Shown piece by piece: positions 9,035 through 18,562 of a stretch of DNA of 61,386 nt. The translations under genes and the position numbers were made by a program. This DNA is from Gammaproteobacteria bacterium (GTDB lineage Bacteria > Pseudomonadota > Gammaproteobacteria > JAADGQ01), in NCBI GenBank assembly GCA_021648145.1, contig JAKITI010000016.1, positions 1 through 61,386 of the forward strand, in the 5' to 3' direction. A model generated the notes under the pieces. The model made no database searches, was not told where the DNA came from, and saw nothing but the letters and a program-made list of their open reading frames with translations. Position 1 is the stretch's first letter. Every line of letters starts with the position of its first letter.

Positions 9035-9070
9035 TTTTGAACTGCAGTTCAAAATTTACATGTAAATTTT
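9035..9070. repeat. Two overlapping perfect 20-bp palindromes
   Basis: TTTTGAACTGCAGTTCAAAA (9035-9054) and AAAATTTACATGTAAATTTT (9051-9070) are each perfectly self-complementary and share 4 bp. They lie in a ~230-nt stretch without a gene, just beyond the cut 5' end of the DUF4143 relic and upstream of nothing obvious on either strand. They could be regulator operators, a recombination junction or a transposon-end scar. Confidence 0.55.
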
Positions 9071-9246
9071 GAGTTTTTCATCAATGTACAAGTACTCTGA
9101 TTTCATAAATTATTCGCTACACATGCACATTTAATAAGATAGAAAACTATAATTTAAGTTTGTGGGTATGGGGCACGATAATTAAAAAAACAGGGCCTAT
9201 GCCATACCTGCACCTGCTTTTATTAATACCCTCTCATTCTGTTTTA

Positions 9247-9687
9247 TTACCATATTTTCTCTGCTGAAACGATTATTCCGTTATTATCTTTATCCCAGTT
9301 TCTCTGCCCCGTAGAGAGCAGCTCCAGGTAACCATCACCATCTTGTGACCCACCACTAATCGGTGTTGCACGCAATTTATAAGTCGATGCCGTGACCACT
9401 TGTATTGCTAAGTTATAAGTTTTTTTATTAGAGTGAACGGGAGCCTGCGTTGCAAAAATAGTTGTTTTAGGTGGGCCGGGCACAGTTGTCGCTGCATCGA
9501 CATAAGTGAGATTTTGAGATTGGTAACGCACCATTGATGCTGCAAAATCCATTAATGCCCCTTGAGCATCCGCACGGTGACTTTTTTTAACGCTATCGAC
9601 ATAACTCGGATAAGCAATTCCGGCTAATATGCCAATAATTGCTACAGCGATCATGAGTTCAATCAAACTAAAACCTGTTTTTTTCAT
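9247..9687 (-). CDS. pilE: Type IV pilin-like protein PilE, stand-alone copy divergent from cluster 2
   Basis: A 146-aa prepilin with a very short leader MKKTG before FSLIELMIAVAIIGILAGIAYPSYVDSV, then the PilE motif KKSHRADAQGALMDFAASM. The C-terminus has YKLRATPISGG..DGDGYLEL..GQRNWDKDNNG, closely matching the PilE at 16719-17177. ATG 9687 is chosen because AGGAAG lies 7 nt upstream; an upstream TTG is less likely. It is transcribed away from fimT at 9939 across a 250-nt divergent region. It lacks the paired Cys of the downstream PilE. Confidence 0.87.
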   Translation of the reverse strand: MKKTGFSLIELMIAVAIIGILAGIAYPSYVDSVKKSHRADAQGALMDFAASMVRYQSQNLTYVDAATTVPGPPKTTIFATQAPVHSNKKTYNLAIQVVTASTYKLRATPISGGSQDGDGYLELLSTGQRNWDKDNNGIIVSAEKIW

Positions 9688-9938
9688 TTTCAACTTCCTA
9701 ATTGTCTGTTTTTAGCCGCCACCAAGCATGATGTAAATCATACTATGCACATTTTGTTGAGCTTTCCAGTGCCGTTAATCCAAATAGCGTCAGGGATTTA
9801 GTGAAAAATTCCTGAATAGTGGAGAGTTGTGAATTAAATCACATCCAGTCAATTTTCAAGTTCTGGATAGAACGAACGATACTTAGATACGTACATAGCT
9901 GACAAAAAACCGTCATGCATAGGTGAGGTGAAAATTAT

Positions 9939-10562
9939 ATGCAAAGTAGTACAAGCCAGACAGGGAAGTACTCTACAGGTTTTTCATTGATTGAACTCAT
10001 GGTCACCCTTTCAGTCGCCAGCATTGTGATGATGGTCGCCATTCCAAGCTTTCAAAGCACCGTGAGCGATAATCAAATGGCAACAGCGGTGAATGAGTTC
10101 GTTCGTACATTAAATGCCGCGCGAAGTGAAGCACTTAAACAAAGTATTCGAGTGACGGTATGTAAAAGTAATAACCCAACGGTGGCAGAGCCCGCTTGTA
10201 CAACCTCAGGAGGGTGGGAGCAGGGATGGATCGCTTTTGTTGATAAAGATGCCGATAGTGTGGTGGATTACTCTGCTGATCTGACAGTAGATGAAATGCC
10301 GTTTCAAATTCACGCTCCTTTGGAAGGCTCAAACCGCACTTTGCGTGGTCAGTTTGGTTCAGTCACTGATCGTGTGACTTTTCTGGCTTCAGGTTATGCC
10401 ACTGCAACGAACGGACAACTTATTCTCTGTGATGATCGAATAAAAGTCTTTGCAACAGACAAAGGCAAGGCGCGTGTTGTCATTATCTCTCAAATTGGAC
10501 GCATCAGAACAGTTGAAGGTGATCATGCTGATGTGAATGCTGCGGTGAACTCATGCACTTGA
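9939..10562 (+). CDS. fimT: GspH/FimT family minor pseudopilin, cluster 2
   Basis: A 207-aa protein. Leader MQSSTSQTGKYSTG precedes FSLIELMVTLSVASIVMMVAIPSFQ, then VNEFVRTLNAARSEALKQ, the GspH/FimT signature, and a C-terminal ARVVIISQIGRIRTV strand similar to the GRPRL region. Four Cys residues could form two disulfides. First gene of the seven-gene plus-strand pilin operon; its stop overlaps the pilV start (TGATG). FimT orthologues act in pilus assembly and, in some species, DNA uptake. Confidence 0.87.
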   Translation: MQSSTSQTGKYSTGFSLIELMVTLSVASIVMMVAIPSFQSTVSDNQMATAVNEFVRTLNAARSEALKQSIRVTVCKSNNPTVAEPACTTSGGWEQGWIAFVDKDADSVVDYSADLTVDEMPFQIHAPLEGSNRTLRGQFGSVTDRVTFLASGYATATNGQLILCDDRIKVFATDKGKARVVIISQIGRIRTVEGDHADVNAAVNSCT

Positions 10563-11053
10563 TGAATATAAAAAATAGAGGTTTCACTCTGATCGAAGTA
10601 TTGGTCTCTATGGCCGTTTTAGGCGTGGGTATTCTGGGAGTTGCTGCCTTGCAAATAACAAACGCTCAAAATAACAGCAATGCCTACCTGCGCAGTCAGG
10701 CCGTGTTTTTAGCCTATGATATTGCTGATCGAATGCGTGCTAATCCAGTCGCAGTGGGTAATGGAGCTTATGCAGCAGTGACAGGAAGCGAAGATGATAG
10801 TCCGCTTGGTTTCAATTGCGTTACAACTTTTCCTGCTGGATCAACATGCACAGAAGCAGAGTTTGCTTTAGCTAATATTGCTGCATCTCAGTATGGTTGG
10901 TTATCCGCACTTGCAGAGTATTTACCTGCTGGAACCGGAACCATTGTATGCAGTGATGCCCCATGCACTGAAACTTCACCCCATACCGTGACAATTAGCT
11001 GGAATGATCTTGAAGGATTACCCATGAGCTTTGACTTCAGGTTTACTTTATGA
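10562..11053 (+). CDS. pilV: PilV-like minor pilin, cluster 2
   Basis: Leader MNIKNRG precedes FTLIEVLVSMAVLGVGILGVAALQ, followed by SNAYLRSQAVFLAYDIADRMRANP, the PilV signature also seen in the cluster 1 copy. Four Cys are spaced through the beta domain, and it ends HTVTISWNDLEGLPMSFDFRFTL. ATG 10562 overlaps the fimT stop and gives a normal 7-residue leader; ATG 10553 is possible. The stop overlaps the pilW ATG (ATGA, 11050-11053). Structural partner of PilW and PilX. Confidence 0.87.
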   Translation: MNIKNRGFTLIEVLVSMAVLGVGILGVAALQITNAQNNSNAYLRSQAVFLAYDIADRMRANPVAVGNGAYAAVTGSEDDSPLGFNCVTTFPAGSTCTEAEFALANIAASQYGWLSALAEYLPAGTGTIVCSDAPCTETSPHTVTISWNDLEGLPMSFDFRFTL

Positions 11054-11847
11054 AACCACTCATGAAGCAATATGGCTTTTCTTTAGTCGAAGTGATGGTG
11101 GCTTTGATTGTCGGCATGATTCTTACTGCGGGGCTGATTCAAGCTTTTCAAAGTCACAGGTTGTCCCACCAGGCTAATGAAGGTTTTTCTATACTGCAGG
11201 AAAATTCACGCTTTGCTTTAGATATGGTTGGGCGTTATATGCGTTTGGCGGGGTATCGAGATGCTTCATCCAATTCCATAGAAGATGACTTTTCACTGAT
11301 TATAGGTGGAACTTTGATGGCACCAGCACCCGCAGTTCCCGGAGTATTGGCAGGGCAGGTTATTCAAGGCGTTAATGGTAGCAGCGGCGCTCCTGATTCA
11401 GTAACCTTTCGTTATCTGGGTAGCATTCTCGGTGCATCAGATAATTGCCTTGGCACTGCATTGACTGTCGGAGAGGTGACTAATATAAATTTTTATATTA
11501 GTGGCAGCAACTTGGTCTGCCGGTCTGAAGTGAGAGATGCAGCAACAGGTGCTGAGTTGACCGCTGTGGCCGAGCAGGTATTGGCTGAGGGTGTTGATGA
11601 TATGCAGATTTTGTATGGCCTGGATGATGATGCCAATGGTGCGGCGAATCGTTATGCCAATGCGGCAGCGATTACAGACTGGAGCGAGGTTGTGAGTGTG
11701 CGTCTGGCACTGCTATTTAATACCACGATTGCTGTCGAGAGCAGTGATTTGACACAAAATTATACTCTGTTAGGAACAACAAGTGGCTCCTATACAGACC
11801 GTTTAAGGCGGCGTGTTGTAACAACAACTGTGACGTTAAGAAATTAG
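11050..11847 (+). CDS. pilW: PilW-like minor pilin, cluster 2
   Basis: A 265-aa prepilin. Leader MKPLMKQYG precedes FSLVEVMVALIVGMILTAGLIQAFQSHR, then FSILQENSRFALDMVGRYMRLAGYRD (PilW signature) and a beta domain ending VAEQVLAEGVDDMQILYGLDDD..VVSVRLALLFNT. It is about 50 aa shorter than the cluster 1 PilW. Fully overlapped 5' with pilV, and 5 nt from pilX, so co-translation is likely. Confidence 0.87.
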   Translation: MKPLMKQYGFSLVEVMVALIVGMILTAGLIQAFQSHRLSHQANEGFSILQENSRFALDMVGRYMRLAGYRDASSNSIEDDFSLIIGGTLMAPAPAVPGVLAGQVIQGVNGSSGAPDSVTFRYLGSILGASDNCLGTALTVGEVTNINFYISGSNLVCRSEVRDAATGAELTAVAEQVLAEGVDDMQILYGLDDDANGAANRYANAAAITDWSEVVSVRLALLFNTTIAVESSDLTQNYTLLGTTSGSYTDRLRRRVVTTTVTLRN

Positions 11848-11852
11848 GAGTT

Positions 11853-12446
11853 GTGATGGTTGAAATGAAAAAACAGAGCGGTGCGGTGCTGATGATCAGT
11901 TTGTTGGTGTTATTAGTTATTACATTATTAGGTGTGAGCTCAACACATGGTACGCGAACGCAAGAGCGTATGGCAAAAAACTCTCAAGATAGGCAGATAG
12001 CATTTCAAACAGCAGAAACAACAGCTTCCTGGACAGAGCAAAAAGTATTCGATGACATTGGTGGGGATATTTTTAATATAGACCTTACGGAGTGGTGTGA
12101 CCTGTTTGTCGAGGATTTAAGCACCCTGTCTACTGATTGTAAAGATAGTGGTGGTAATGCCAAGCCTTGGGATAGCTCATATAAGGTCTGGGAAAGTGGT
12201 GTTGTAAAAAATCAGGCATTAACTTCCGCTCAGAAAACATCTCTTTTTGGTACGAACAGTGCGATAGCAAAAGACCCGCGCCAACAAGTTGTACTGCTTA
12301 ATCTTGAGAAACGTAAAGGCTTTGAAAGCAGCAGTGCGCCAGGTGGATTAGTGGCGACATTTGTAGTGACCAGCCTGGGCTATGGTGAGGAAGAAAACAC
12401 CACTGTGAAAATCCAGACTTTATTTAATGTTGATGTAGGGCTTTAA
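11853..12446 (+). CDS. pilX: PilX-like minor pilin, cluster 2
   Basis: A 197-aa PilX_N-type protein. A short N-terminus MVEMKKQSG precedes AVLMISLLVLLVITLLGVSS, then GTRTQERMAKNSQDRQIAFQTAETTASW, matching the ...MQERMSSNSRD...AFQAAES pattern of the cluster 1 PilX. A TAGGAG Shine-Dalgarno precedes the ATG. The C-terminal domain has two Cys around a DLFVEDLSTLSTD loop and a final GYGEEENTTVKIQTLF strand. Confidence 0.84.
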   Translation: MMVEMKKQSGAVLMISLLVLLVITLLGVSSTHGTRTQERMAKNSQDRQIAFQTAETTASWTEQKVFDDIGGDIFNIDLTEWCDLFVEDLSTLSTDCKDSGGNAKPWDSSYKVWESGVVKNQALTSAQKTSLFGTNSAIAKDPRQQVVLLNLEKRKGFESSSAPGGLVATFVVTSLGYGEEENTTVKIQTLFNVDVGL

Positions 12447-12479
12447 GGCTCTGTTTAATACGATAAGAGGATCGAAATT

Positions 12480-15400
12480 ATGCGTTTTTATCGAAAAATA
12501 TGTAGTGTCACCATAATACTGAGTTTGTTGATAACGCCCAATGTCAATGCGACGACTAATACAACCACGGTCGCCCCTAATTTGATGATTATTTTCAGCA
12601 CTGCATTTTCGATGCATCGTGAAATGGATGACTCAACTTACCCACGTATAGATACTGATAACGATGGAGTAACACGTGATGATTATTATCGCTTTGATGA
12701 TGGTGGCTTCGATCAATGGAATCTTGGTAATGCTTCGCCAGCGCCCGCACCGTGGAATAGCAGTGGGACTTTCCTGAGAACTGGGCTACATGGTAACCAG
12801 CCTGATTCAAAGCTTTATCAGAGTAAGAAGGCCTTTCTGGAGATTTTAAATAATGATAGCCTTACGGGTGATATCAATATTGGATTTTCTACATTCAGGC
12901 AAATGTTTGGCTTGTCAATGGCCACTATGGAACGTATGAGCACTGCAACTTATCCTGAAGTTCTTCCACCTGGAGGTAACCCTTTTGCGAATCTGACTAA
13001 CAGAGGTAACCCTGCAGACCCTGCCTCACTGCACCCAACACACCCAGCCGGAAATGATATTTTTAAAGCTTCAACGCCTGACAAAAATGTGTTTGCAAGT
13101 GATATGACTAATTTTTCTTCAATGAAATGGTGGCGGCAATGGTTTGATTGGAAGGCTCCTGAAAGCGTAACAGGGAATGACTATAGTAACTCTGGTTTAG
13201 TGACCCCTTGTGCTTATCCTGTTTCAGGAAGCCCAATGTATGGAAATCCTGCTTTGGGAGGAGCTAGTGGTAAATATTATGAGACAGGCCGAGGTTTTTT
13301 AGACGATAGTTTTACAACGTTTCTTGACAATAACGGTGGTGATGGTGGATTGCCGCTTCGGTTAAAATACCGGAGTGGAGCAAAAGATCAGTCATATAGT
13401 CGTACAGAGTGTAGTATTGATGGAGATCGTTGGCCTTGGGGGGTGCGTAATGTTACGGGGGCACGCAGTCAGGCTGAAGTTGATGTCAATCTCCCTGTGA
13501 TTGAACATTACCTGTGCAGAGTATCGTATAACTCACAGATGAATAGGTTTGTAGCATTTTATAATGCCAATCGACCTTATCGTCACGCATACCCAGGGGT
13601 TAGTTCAGGCTACGGTCTACGTTACTCTACACCAGACGGCTATTTGTTTGACGCAAACGGCTTGTTGGTTGACAGAGCAGGCGATGATAGGTCAATTTCT
13701 GATTATGTTACTAATTGTGCGTCACCTCTTTCAGCTCAAAATATTATTACTCAAACTGCACGAGTTAGTGATCAGCTTAGAGCGTGGGGGCCTCTTTCAG
13801 GAAACCCTAGTTTGACACCAGCCTATTTTTCACAAATACCATACTACTGGATGGGCGTTAGCGCTAATACGACGGATGCTGAAATTGGAGCAATGACTGG
13901 ATGGTCTGGTAAAACGATCTATAAAAGGGATTGTGATGGAGCAGGAGTCGGTACAGATGAGTGCATGACAGCCTCTTATCCTTCAGGTGTAACGGACCCT
14001 TGTGATGACAGCCGTAATTTATGCCCTAATACAACTGATGTTAACGATCCTGACAAGTTGTATCGATATGTTAAAACCATGGGGGAAGATTTGCCCTCAA
14101 ATTCACGCCACATGGGCATATTCCTGGATCTTCCTGATCCGGCATTGGGATACGCTGATAACAGGGCAAAAATAAAGGGGTTTATGGGTTATCAACAGAT
14201 GGGGCTTGATGGTAATGATTACAATCCTGCAACTCAGACTATAGCTGGAAGTAAAGGTATTGCTGCCAGCTCACACCCATGGCAGGCGAATCAATCACCG
14301 ATTTATCAATCACTCATGAGTGCTTATGCCTATTTCAGTGCTTATAAAGAGGCTGATACTCTATATGATAGTTGTCGAAGCAATAATATCTTGCTGTTTT
14401 ATGATGGAAAGGAAGATGCTCGCTGGGAAACTGTTGACGGCAATAGAGTTTATGCTAAACCAGAAGAGATAGCAGCCAAATTATATGATGATCTGGGTGT
14501 TCGGGTTCATGTAGTCATCATGTCAAATAACATTGGTGATATTGACCAGGCAAACCTGATTGCAGCTAATGGAAACCCTGCTGTTAATGGCTCTCCTGCT
14601 GAAGCGTATGTTGCGGGTACACCGCAAGAGCTTAAAAATGCTCTGTCCAGTACATTAAGCACTATTGGTCTGAGCGGTGAAGTGAGTGAAGTGGCTCCGG
14701 CTATCCCCACTGTTACCAAAGCGGGTAGCAAGGTTTTTCTGGCAGGGAGTGAGCAATCGCCAAGTGCGGGGCATCTCAGAGCCTATGAAGTTGATAATAA
14801 TGATGCTTTAACTTTAAGTTGGGATGCAGCAGATCAAATGACAGTCGCTGAGCGTAAAAGCAGGCTATGGTCAACAAAGTCTGATGGTGATCTTAAAAAG
14901 TTTAAATCCCTAGATGATGCTGCTTTTGTAGCCAGTGGTACGCCAACAGTAGCGACGATCAAGAAGTATACGCTTGATCCATCCTATGATAACGAAGCGT
15001 ACCTCCTGAATCGAAAATATAGCAGTTTGTTAGGCACTATTGGGGAAAATAACTACACCATGGCTTTGGGTTCACCGAGTGATCCTGCTTTGTGGCGTGA
15101 TTCAGATTATCGTACTTATGTTAAGGCCAGAAAACTTGATCGTATTCCCCTCGTATTAACCAGTTCGGACGATGGTTTTTTGTATGCCTTTAAGCAGTCC
15201 GATGGTGACTTGCTCTGGGGCTGGACTCCACGAAGTATAGTCAAGCATATGCAAACCTATAGCACTTTTCAGTTTGGTAACTATATGGATGGCCGCTTTT
15301 ATGCAGTGGATGCCAGAAAAAAAAGTGGTGATGATTATAAAACATATATTGTGGGAGCAGCCAGGTCAGGTGCAATGTATTACTCATTAAGGCTGAAAGA

Positions 15401-16436
15401 TAATGGAAAATTGAAAAAGATGGCTTGGAGTGAAGAATATACAGGCCATACCTCTCCAGGAGATGGTGAGCCCCAGTTGTGGCGTCATGACAGTAAGGTT
15501 TATGCAATTTATGTCGTGAACAATGGTGCTGGTGCATCAACATTAGTCATACGCAATGTTGCCAAAAAAAGTGACGAAGTGGTTGTGACAGGTTTTTCTT
15601 TCAAAATAACCGCTGTACCACTGATTTCAGGAGATGATGAAATTTACCTTGGCGATGAAAATGGCAATGTTTATCGTACGGAGTTGTTGGATGGAAGTGG
15701 AGTATTGAAAGCGGATAGTGTTTTACTTGCTGATTTAAACTTGACAACGGCTAAATTAGGAAATTTTGTTCCAGCAACTTTTCCATCATCTGAATTGACA
15801 TACCTAGGTATCACAACAAGCAGTGATGAAAAACGTTATTTACGAACTCAGTCAACATCACGTCTGACCATTTTTAGAGAAGACTATGTTGATCATGATA
15901 GCAATTCTGCAACAGCTGATGTGCCCGTATGGCGCAGAGCATGGACCAGCAGTTCTGATGCAACGAATAATGCAGGGTCATGGGATGCTGATGGAGATTA
16001 TACAGCCGACTCAACGGGTTCACTCGGGACTGATACTGATGGGTATTTCACACTTAAAACCACAGGAATTCCTTCATTGCCTCCAGGCGCAGTGATCACT
16101 GATGCTGCTGCTCTTGCTGGTGATGCAGTCGTTCTGCCTGTGGCTTTGGCACTTACTACAGGTGCCTGTAGTTCCCTGGATGTGGCTTATTACTATTTAT
16201 ATGATTTAGCAACAGGTCAATTTCCGGATGGGAAATTTGGAAGTCGTGATCGTCATATACACGCTGGGTTTGGGGAGCCTAATAGGGTATCTCTGACCAC
16301 TACGGGTCCGAATAAAATCGACCTTATACCTAATGCACCTCAAAAAACGGATAACACAACGGGTGTTATGGATGGAATTGAGGTCACAGGTGGTCAGCGC
16401 TCAGGTCGTAATTCCTGGCGCGAATTGATTCAATAA
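12480..16436 (+). CDS. pilY1: PilY1-like pilus tip protein, cluster 2
   Basis: A 1318-aa protein. A Sec signal (VTIILSLLITPNVNA) is followed by PNLMIIFSTAFSMHREMD, which sits where other PilY1 proteins carry a von Willebrand A-like start, but the DxSxS metal site is not conserved. The C-terminal PilY1 propeller is recognisable (PLVLTSSDDGFLYAFKQ, ISGDDEIYLGDENGNVY) and the protein ends GGQRSGRNSWRELIQ, parallel to the QAWRQIK end of the cluster 1 protein. It lacks the PA14 insertion. It is 33 nt after pilX and 20 nt before a small secreted-protein gene. Expected role: calcium-dependent control of pilus extension and surface contact. Confidence 0.88.
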   Translation: MRFYRKICSVTIILSLLITPNVNATTNTTTVAPNLMIIFSTAFSMHREMDDSTYPRIDTDNDGVTRDDYYRFDDGGFDQWNLGNASPAPAPWNSSGTFLRTGLHGNQPDSKLYQSKKAFLEILNNDSLTGDINIGFSTFRQMFGLSMATMERMSTATYPEVLPPGGNPFANLTNRGNPADPASLHPTHPAGNDIFKASTPDKNVFASDMTNFSSMKWWRQWFDWKAPESVTGNDYSNSGLVTPCAYPVSGSPMYGNPALGGASGKYYETGRGFLDDSFTTFLDNNGGDGGLPLRLKYRSGAKDQSYSRTECSIDGDRWPWGVRNVTGARSQAEVDVNLPVIEHYLCRVSYNSQMNRFVAFYNANRPYRHAYPGVSSGYGLRYSTPDGYLFDANGLLVDRAGDDRSISDYVTNCASPLSAQNIITQTARVSDQLRAWGPLSGNPSLTPAYFSQIPYYWMGVSANTTDAEIGAMTGWSGKTIYKRDCDGAGVGTDECMTASYPSGVTDPCDDSRNLCPNTTDVNDPDKLYRYVKTMGEDLPSNSRHMGIFLDLPDPALGYADNRAKIKGFMGYQQMGLDGNDYNPATQTIAGSKGIAASSHPWQANQSPIYQSLMSAYAYFSAYKEADTLYDSCRSNNILLFYDGKEDARWETVDGNRVYAKPEEIAAKLYDDLGVRVHVVIMSNNIGDIDQANLIAANGNPAVNGSPAEAYVAGTPQELKNALSSTLSTIGLSGEVSEVAPAIPTVTKAGSKVFLAGSEQSPSAGHLRAYEVDNNDALTLSWDAADQMTVAERKSRLWSTKSDGDLKKFKSLDDAAFVASGTPTVATIKKYTLDPSYDNEAYLLNRKYSSLLGTIGENNYTMALGSPSDPALWRDSDYRTYVKARKLDRIPLVLTSSDDGFLYAFKQSDGDLLWGWTPRSIVKHMQTYSTFQFGNYMDGRFYAVDARKKSGDDYKTYIVGAARSGAMYYSLRLKDNGKLKKMAWSEEYTGHTSPGDGEPQLWRHDSKVYAIYVVNNGAGASTLVIRNVAKKSDEVVVTGFSFKITAVPLISGDDEIYLGDENGNVYRTELLDGSGVLKADSVLLADLNLTTAKLGNFVPATFPSSELTYLGITTSSDEKRYLRTQSTSRLTIFREDYVDHDSNSATADVPVWRRAWTSSSDATNNAGSWDADGDYTADSTGSLGTDTDGYFTLKTTGIPSLPPGAVITDAAALAGDAVVLPVALALTTGACSSLDVAYYYLYDLATGQFPDGKFGSRDRHIHAGFGEPNRVSLTTTGPNKIDLIPNAPQKTDNTTGVMDGIEVTGGQRSGRNSWRELIQ

Positions 16437-16456
16437 CAAGTTTTTGGAGATTTTCA

Positions 16457-16726
16457 ATGAAAAAAATTCTTGTGATAAGTGCTTTGCTTTTAAGCAGTAC
16501 ATCGCTCATGGCTGCCGAAGAAACAGATAGCAAAGAGCATAAAGTGACAGTAACGGCCACGTTTAATTTTAAAGCAGGTGACGTGTTGAGCAAAGAAGAG
16601 ATTTCAGAGCGCTTAAGGATAGAAGAACTGCGTAATCAACAGATATGGAACTCTTTCGAAAAGCGTGATATGCAAACAAGTAAATATTTTGATGAGGCTA
16701 AAAAGGCAGAGAGAGAGAGTGATTAA
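16457..16726 (+). CDS. Small exported protein between pilY1 and pilE
   Basis: An 89-aa protein with a clear signal peptide (MKKILVISALLLSSTSLMAA, cleavage after AMAA-like LMAA). The mature ~69 residues are polar, helical and charged (SKEEISERLRIEELRNQQ), with no Cys. A GGAG-type RBS precedes the ATG. It lies in the pilin operon: 20 nt after pilY1, and it overlaps the downstream pilE start by 8 nt. Cluster 1 has no counterpart. Function unknown; the position suggests a periplasmic helper or accessory subunit of the PilY1/PilE tip complex. Confidence 0.75.
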   Translation: MKKILVISALLLSSTSLMAAEETDSKEHKVTVTATFNFKAGDVLSKEEISERLRIEELRNQQIWNSFEKRDMQTSKYFDEAKKAERESD

Positions 16727-17177
16727 TCATCAAAAAGGGTTCACGCTTATTGAGCTGATGATCGCCTTGGTTGTATTGGCGATACTGGCCAGTATTGCCT
16801 ACCCATCTTATGTGGAGCAGGTTAAAAAGTCACGAAAAGGTGATGCACAGGCGGCACTTTTGGAGTTAAGTCAATTTATGGAAAAGTTTTATACTGATAA
16901 TAGCTGTTATCAGTATAAGGGGGTAGATGGGCTTTGTTCGACTACAGGTGACAATACAGACCCTGTGTTACCTTTCACCCAAAGCCCAAAACAAGGCTCA
17001 ACAAAATATTATGATTTAACAATTCAGTCTTCAACTAACGCAACACGTTACACTTTACGGGCAACACCTATCGCTGGTGGTGCTCAAGCGGGTTATGGCT
17101 GGCTGGAAATAACCAACACGGGTCTGATGCATTGGGATAAAGATAACGATGGTTCTAGCGGAGAGAGTCGTTGGTAA
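16719..17177 (+). CDS. pilE: Type IV pilin-like protein PilE, last gene of cluster 2
   Basis: The start is taken as GTG 16719 (overlapping the preceding stop, purine-rich RBS), giving leader VINHQKG before FTLIELMIALVVLAILASIAYPSYVEQV. An ATG at 16665 would give an implausible Arg/Lys-rich 25-aa leader. PilE features: KKSRKGDAQAALLELSQFMEKFY, a Cys pair (NSCYQYKGVDGLC) and YTLRATPIAGG..GYGWLEI..GLMHWDKDND. The 3' end overlaps convergent prmC by 23 nt. Role as a minor or major-like pilin subunit. Confidence 0.88.
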   Translation: MINHQKGFTLIELMIALVVLAILASIAYPSYVEQVKKSRKGDAQAALLELSQFMEKFYTDNSCYQYKGVDGLCSTTGDNTDPVLPFTQSPKQGSTKYYDLTIQSSTNATRYTLRATPIAGGAQAGYGWLEITNTGLMHWDKDNDGSSGESRW

Positions 17178-18027
17178 TATAGCTTGGTTTTCCCAGAGTG
17201 ACTCGGTCGTTTCCTGAGAGATCTTGATGTGTTGTGACATGAGTATAGTTTTCACGAATGAAAAGATTGCGTACAGCATCACCTTGATTATAGCCGTGCT
17301 CAAGCAGTAACCAGCCTCCATGTTTTAACAATAGTGGCGCGCTGGAAATAATCAATCGAATATCATCCAGCCCATCTTTTCCGCTGACCAAGGCGCTGCT
17401 GGGTTCAAACCTGATATCACCTTGAGTCAAATGAATATCTTGCTCGGCAATATAGGGAGGATTAGAGACGATGATGCCAAACTGATCTCCGAAGAGCGGC
17501 TCAAGCCAGTTTCCTGTTATAAAATCAATATTATTGATTTCAAGTTGCTTGGCGTTGGATTTTGCAACTTCTAAGGCGCTGGGTGAACAGTCAACTGCAT
17601 AAACATGGCAGTTAGGGCGTTCACTGGCGATGGCTAATGCAATCGCACCTGAACCCGTTCCCAGATCAACAATTTTCCATTTAGTATTAACGGGTATTTT
17701 TTCCAGTGCCAGCTCGACGAGTCGTTCAGTATCGGGGCGGGGAATCAATACATCAGCACAAACATTGAGCTCTAAAGACCAAAAATCTCGTGTGCCGACC
17801 AGATAAGCGACGGGTTGCCCAGATAAACGCTGTTTGATAAGTTGTTGGTAATCATCTTGTTGCTGCTGTGTGAGTGTGTGCTCTGGCCATGAATAGATAA
17901 AACTGCGATTTTTATTAATCACATGACATAACAAAATTTCTGCATCAACGGCCGCTGTATCATGCTTAGAGGATAAAGAGTCTTTGGCATTTTTGAGAAG
18001 TACATCAACGCGATTGGTTTTAGCCAT
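17155..18027 (-). CDS. prmC: Peptide chain release factor N5-glutamine methyltransferase PrmC (HemK)
   Basis: A 290-aa protein that methylates the GGQ glutamine of RF1/RF2 using SAM. The SAM motif I ([13 protein letters not shown], ~120-132) and the catalytic NPPY (189-192) are intact; the N-terminal helical RF-binding domain includes [12 protein letters not shown] and the family motif VLIPRPDTE (93-101). Length matches the family. In many gammaproteobacteria prmC follows prfA; here it is downstream of and overlaps (8 nt) a YaiI-family gene instead. Its 3' end is convergent with pilE. Confidence 0.96.
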   Translation of the reverse strand: MAKTNRVDVLLKNAKDSLSSKHDTAAVDAEILLCHVINKNRSFIYSWPEHTLTQQQQDDYQQLIKQRLSGQPVAYLVGTRDFWSLELNVCADVLIPRPDTERLVELALEKIPVNTKWKIVDLGTGSGAIALAIASERPNCHVYAVDCSPSALEVAKSNAKQLEINNIDFITGNWLEPLFGDQFGIIVSNPPYIAEQDIHLTQGDIRFEPSSALVSGKDGLDDIRLIISSAPLLLKHGGWLLLEHGYNQGDAVRNLFIRENYTHVTTHQDLSGNDRVTLGKPSYITNDSLR

Positions 18028-18466
18028 GTTTGGTTAAGAGCGTATCCAGATGGTTTGCAAAAGCTTGTCGATCACTTTGGCTGAGCGCGGGTGGCCCACC
18101 GGTATGAATTCCACTGCCTCGTAAGGTATCCATAAAATCTCTCATATTCAAGCGCGCCTTAATACTGTTTGCGCAGTAGAGTTCACCTCTAGGGTTAAGT
18201 GCATAGGCTCCTTTTTCAATCACCTCGTCAGCCAAAGGAATATCACTTGTAATAACAAGATCACCTACACTGGCTCTTTTGACAATTTCATTGTCAGCGA
18301 CATCAAACCCAGGTGGAACTTGAATTGATGTTATGTTCGGTGCAGGTGGTGTAGGTATTGGTTGGTTTGCAACAAGTGTGAGTTGCACTCCAGTGCGCTG
18401 CGCGGCGCGGAACAAAATTTCTTTGATCACGACAGGACAGGCATCAGCATCGACCCAGATTTTCAT
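18020..18466 (-). CDS. YaiI/YqxD family protein (UPF0178, PIN-like)
   Basis: A 148-aa protein starting [18 protein letters not shown], the UPF0178 signature, with conserved [13 protein letters not shown] and a C-terminal [19 protein letters not shown]. Acidic residues in DADACP and TSDIPLAD resemble a PIN-like metal site. The biochemical role of the family is not established. Its 3' end overlaps prmC, so the two genes are probably co-transcribed. Confidence 0.93.
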   Translation of the reverse strand: MKIWVDADACPVVIKEILFRAAQRTGVQLTLVANQPIPTPPAPNITSIQVPPGFDVADNEIVKRASVGDLVITSDIPLADEVIEKGAYALNPRGELYCANSIKARLNMRDFMDTLRGSGIHTGGPPALSQSDRQAFANHLDTLLTKHG

Positions 18467-18562
18467 TTTATGATATTCACCCCAAAATATGTGGTTGAAA
18501 GCGCTTATAATATATCGTAGCCTGATTGGAATTCTACCAGAATCATAATGAGATTTTATTGT

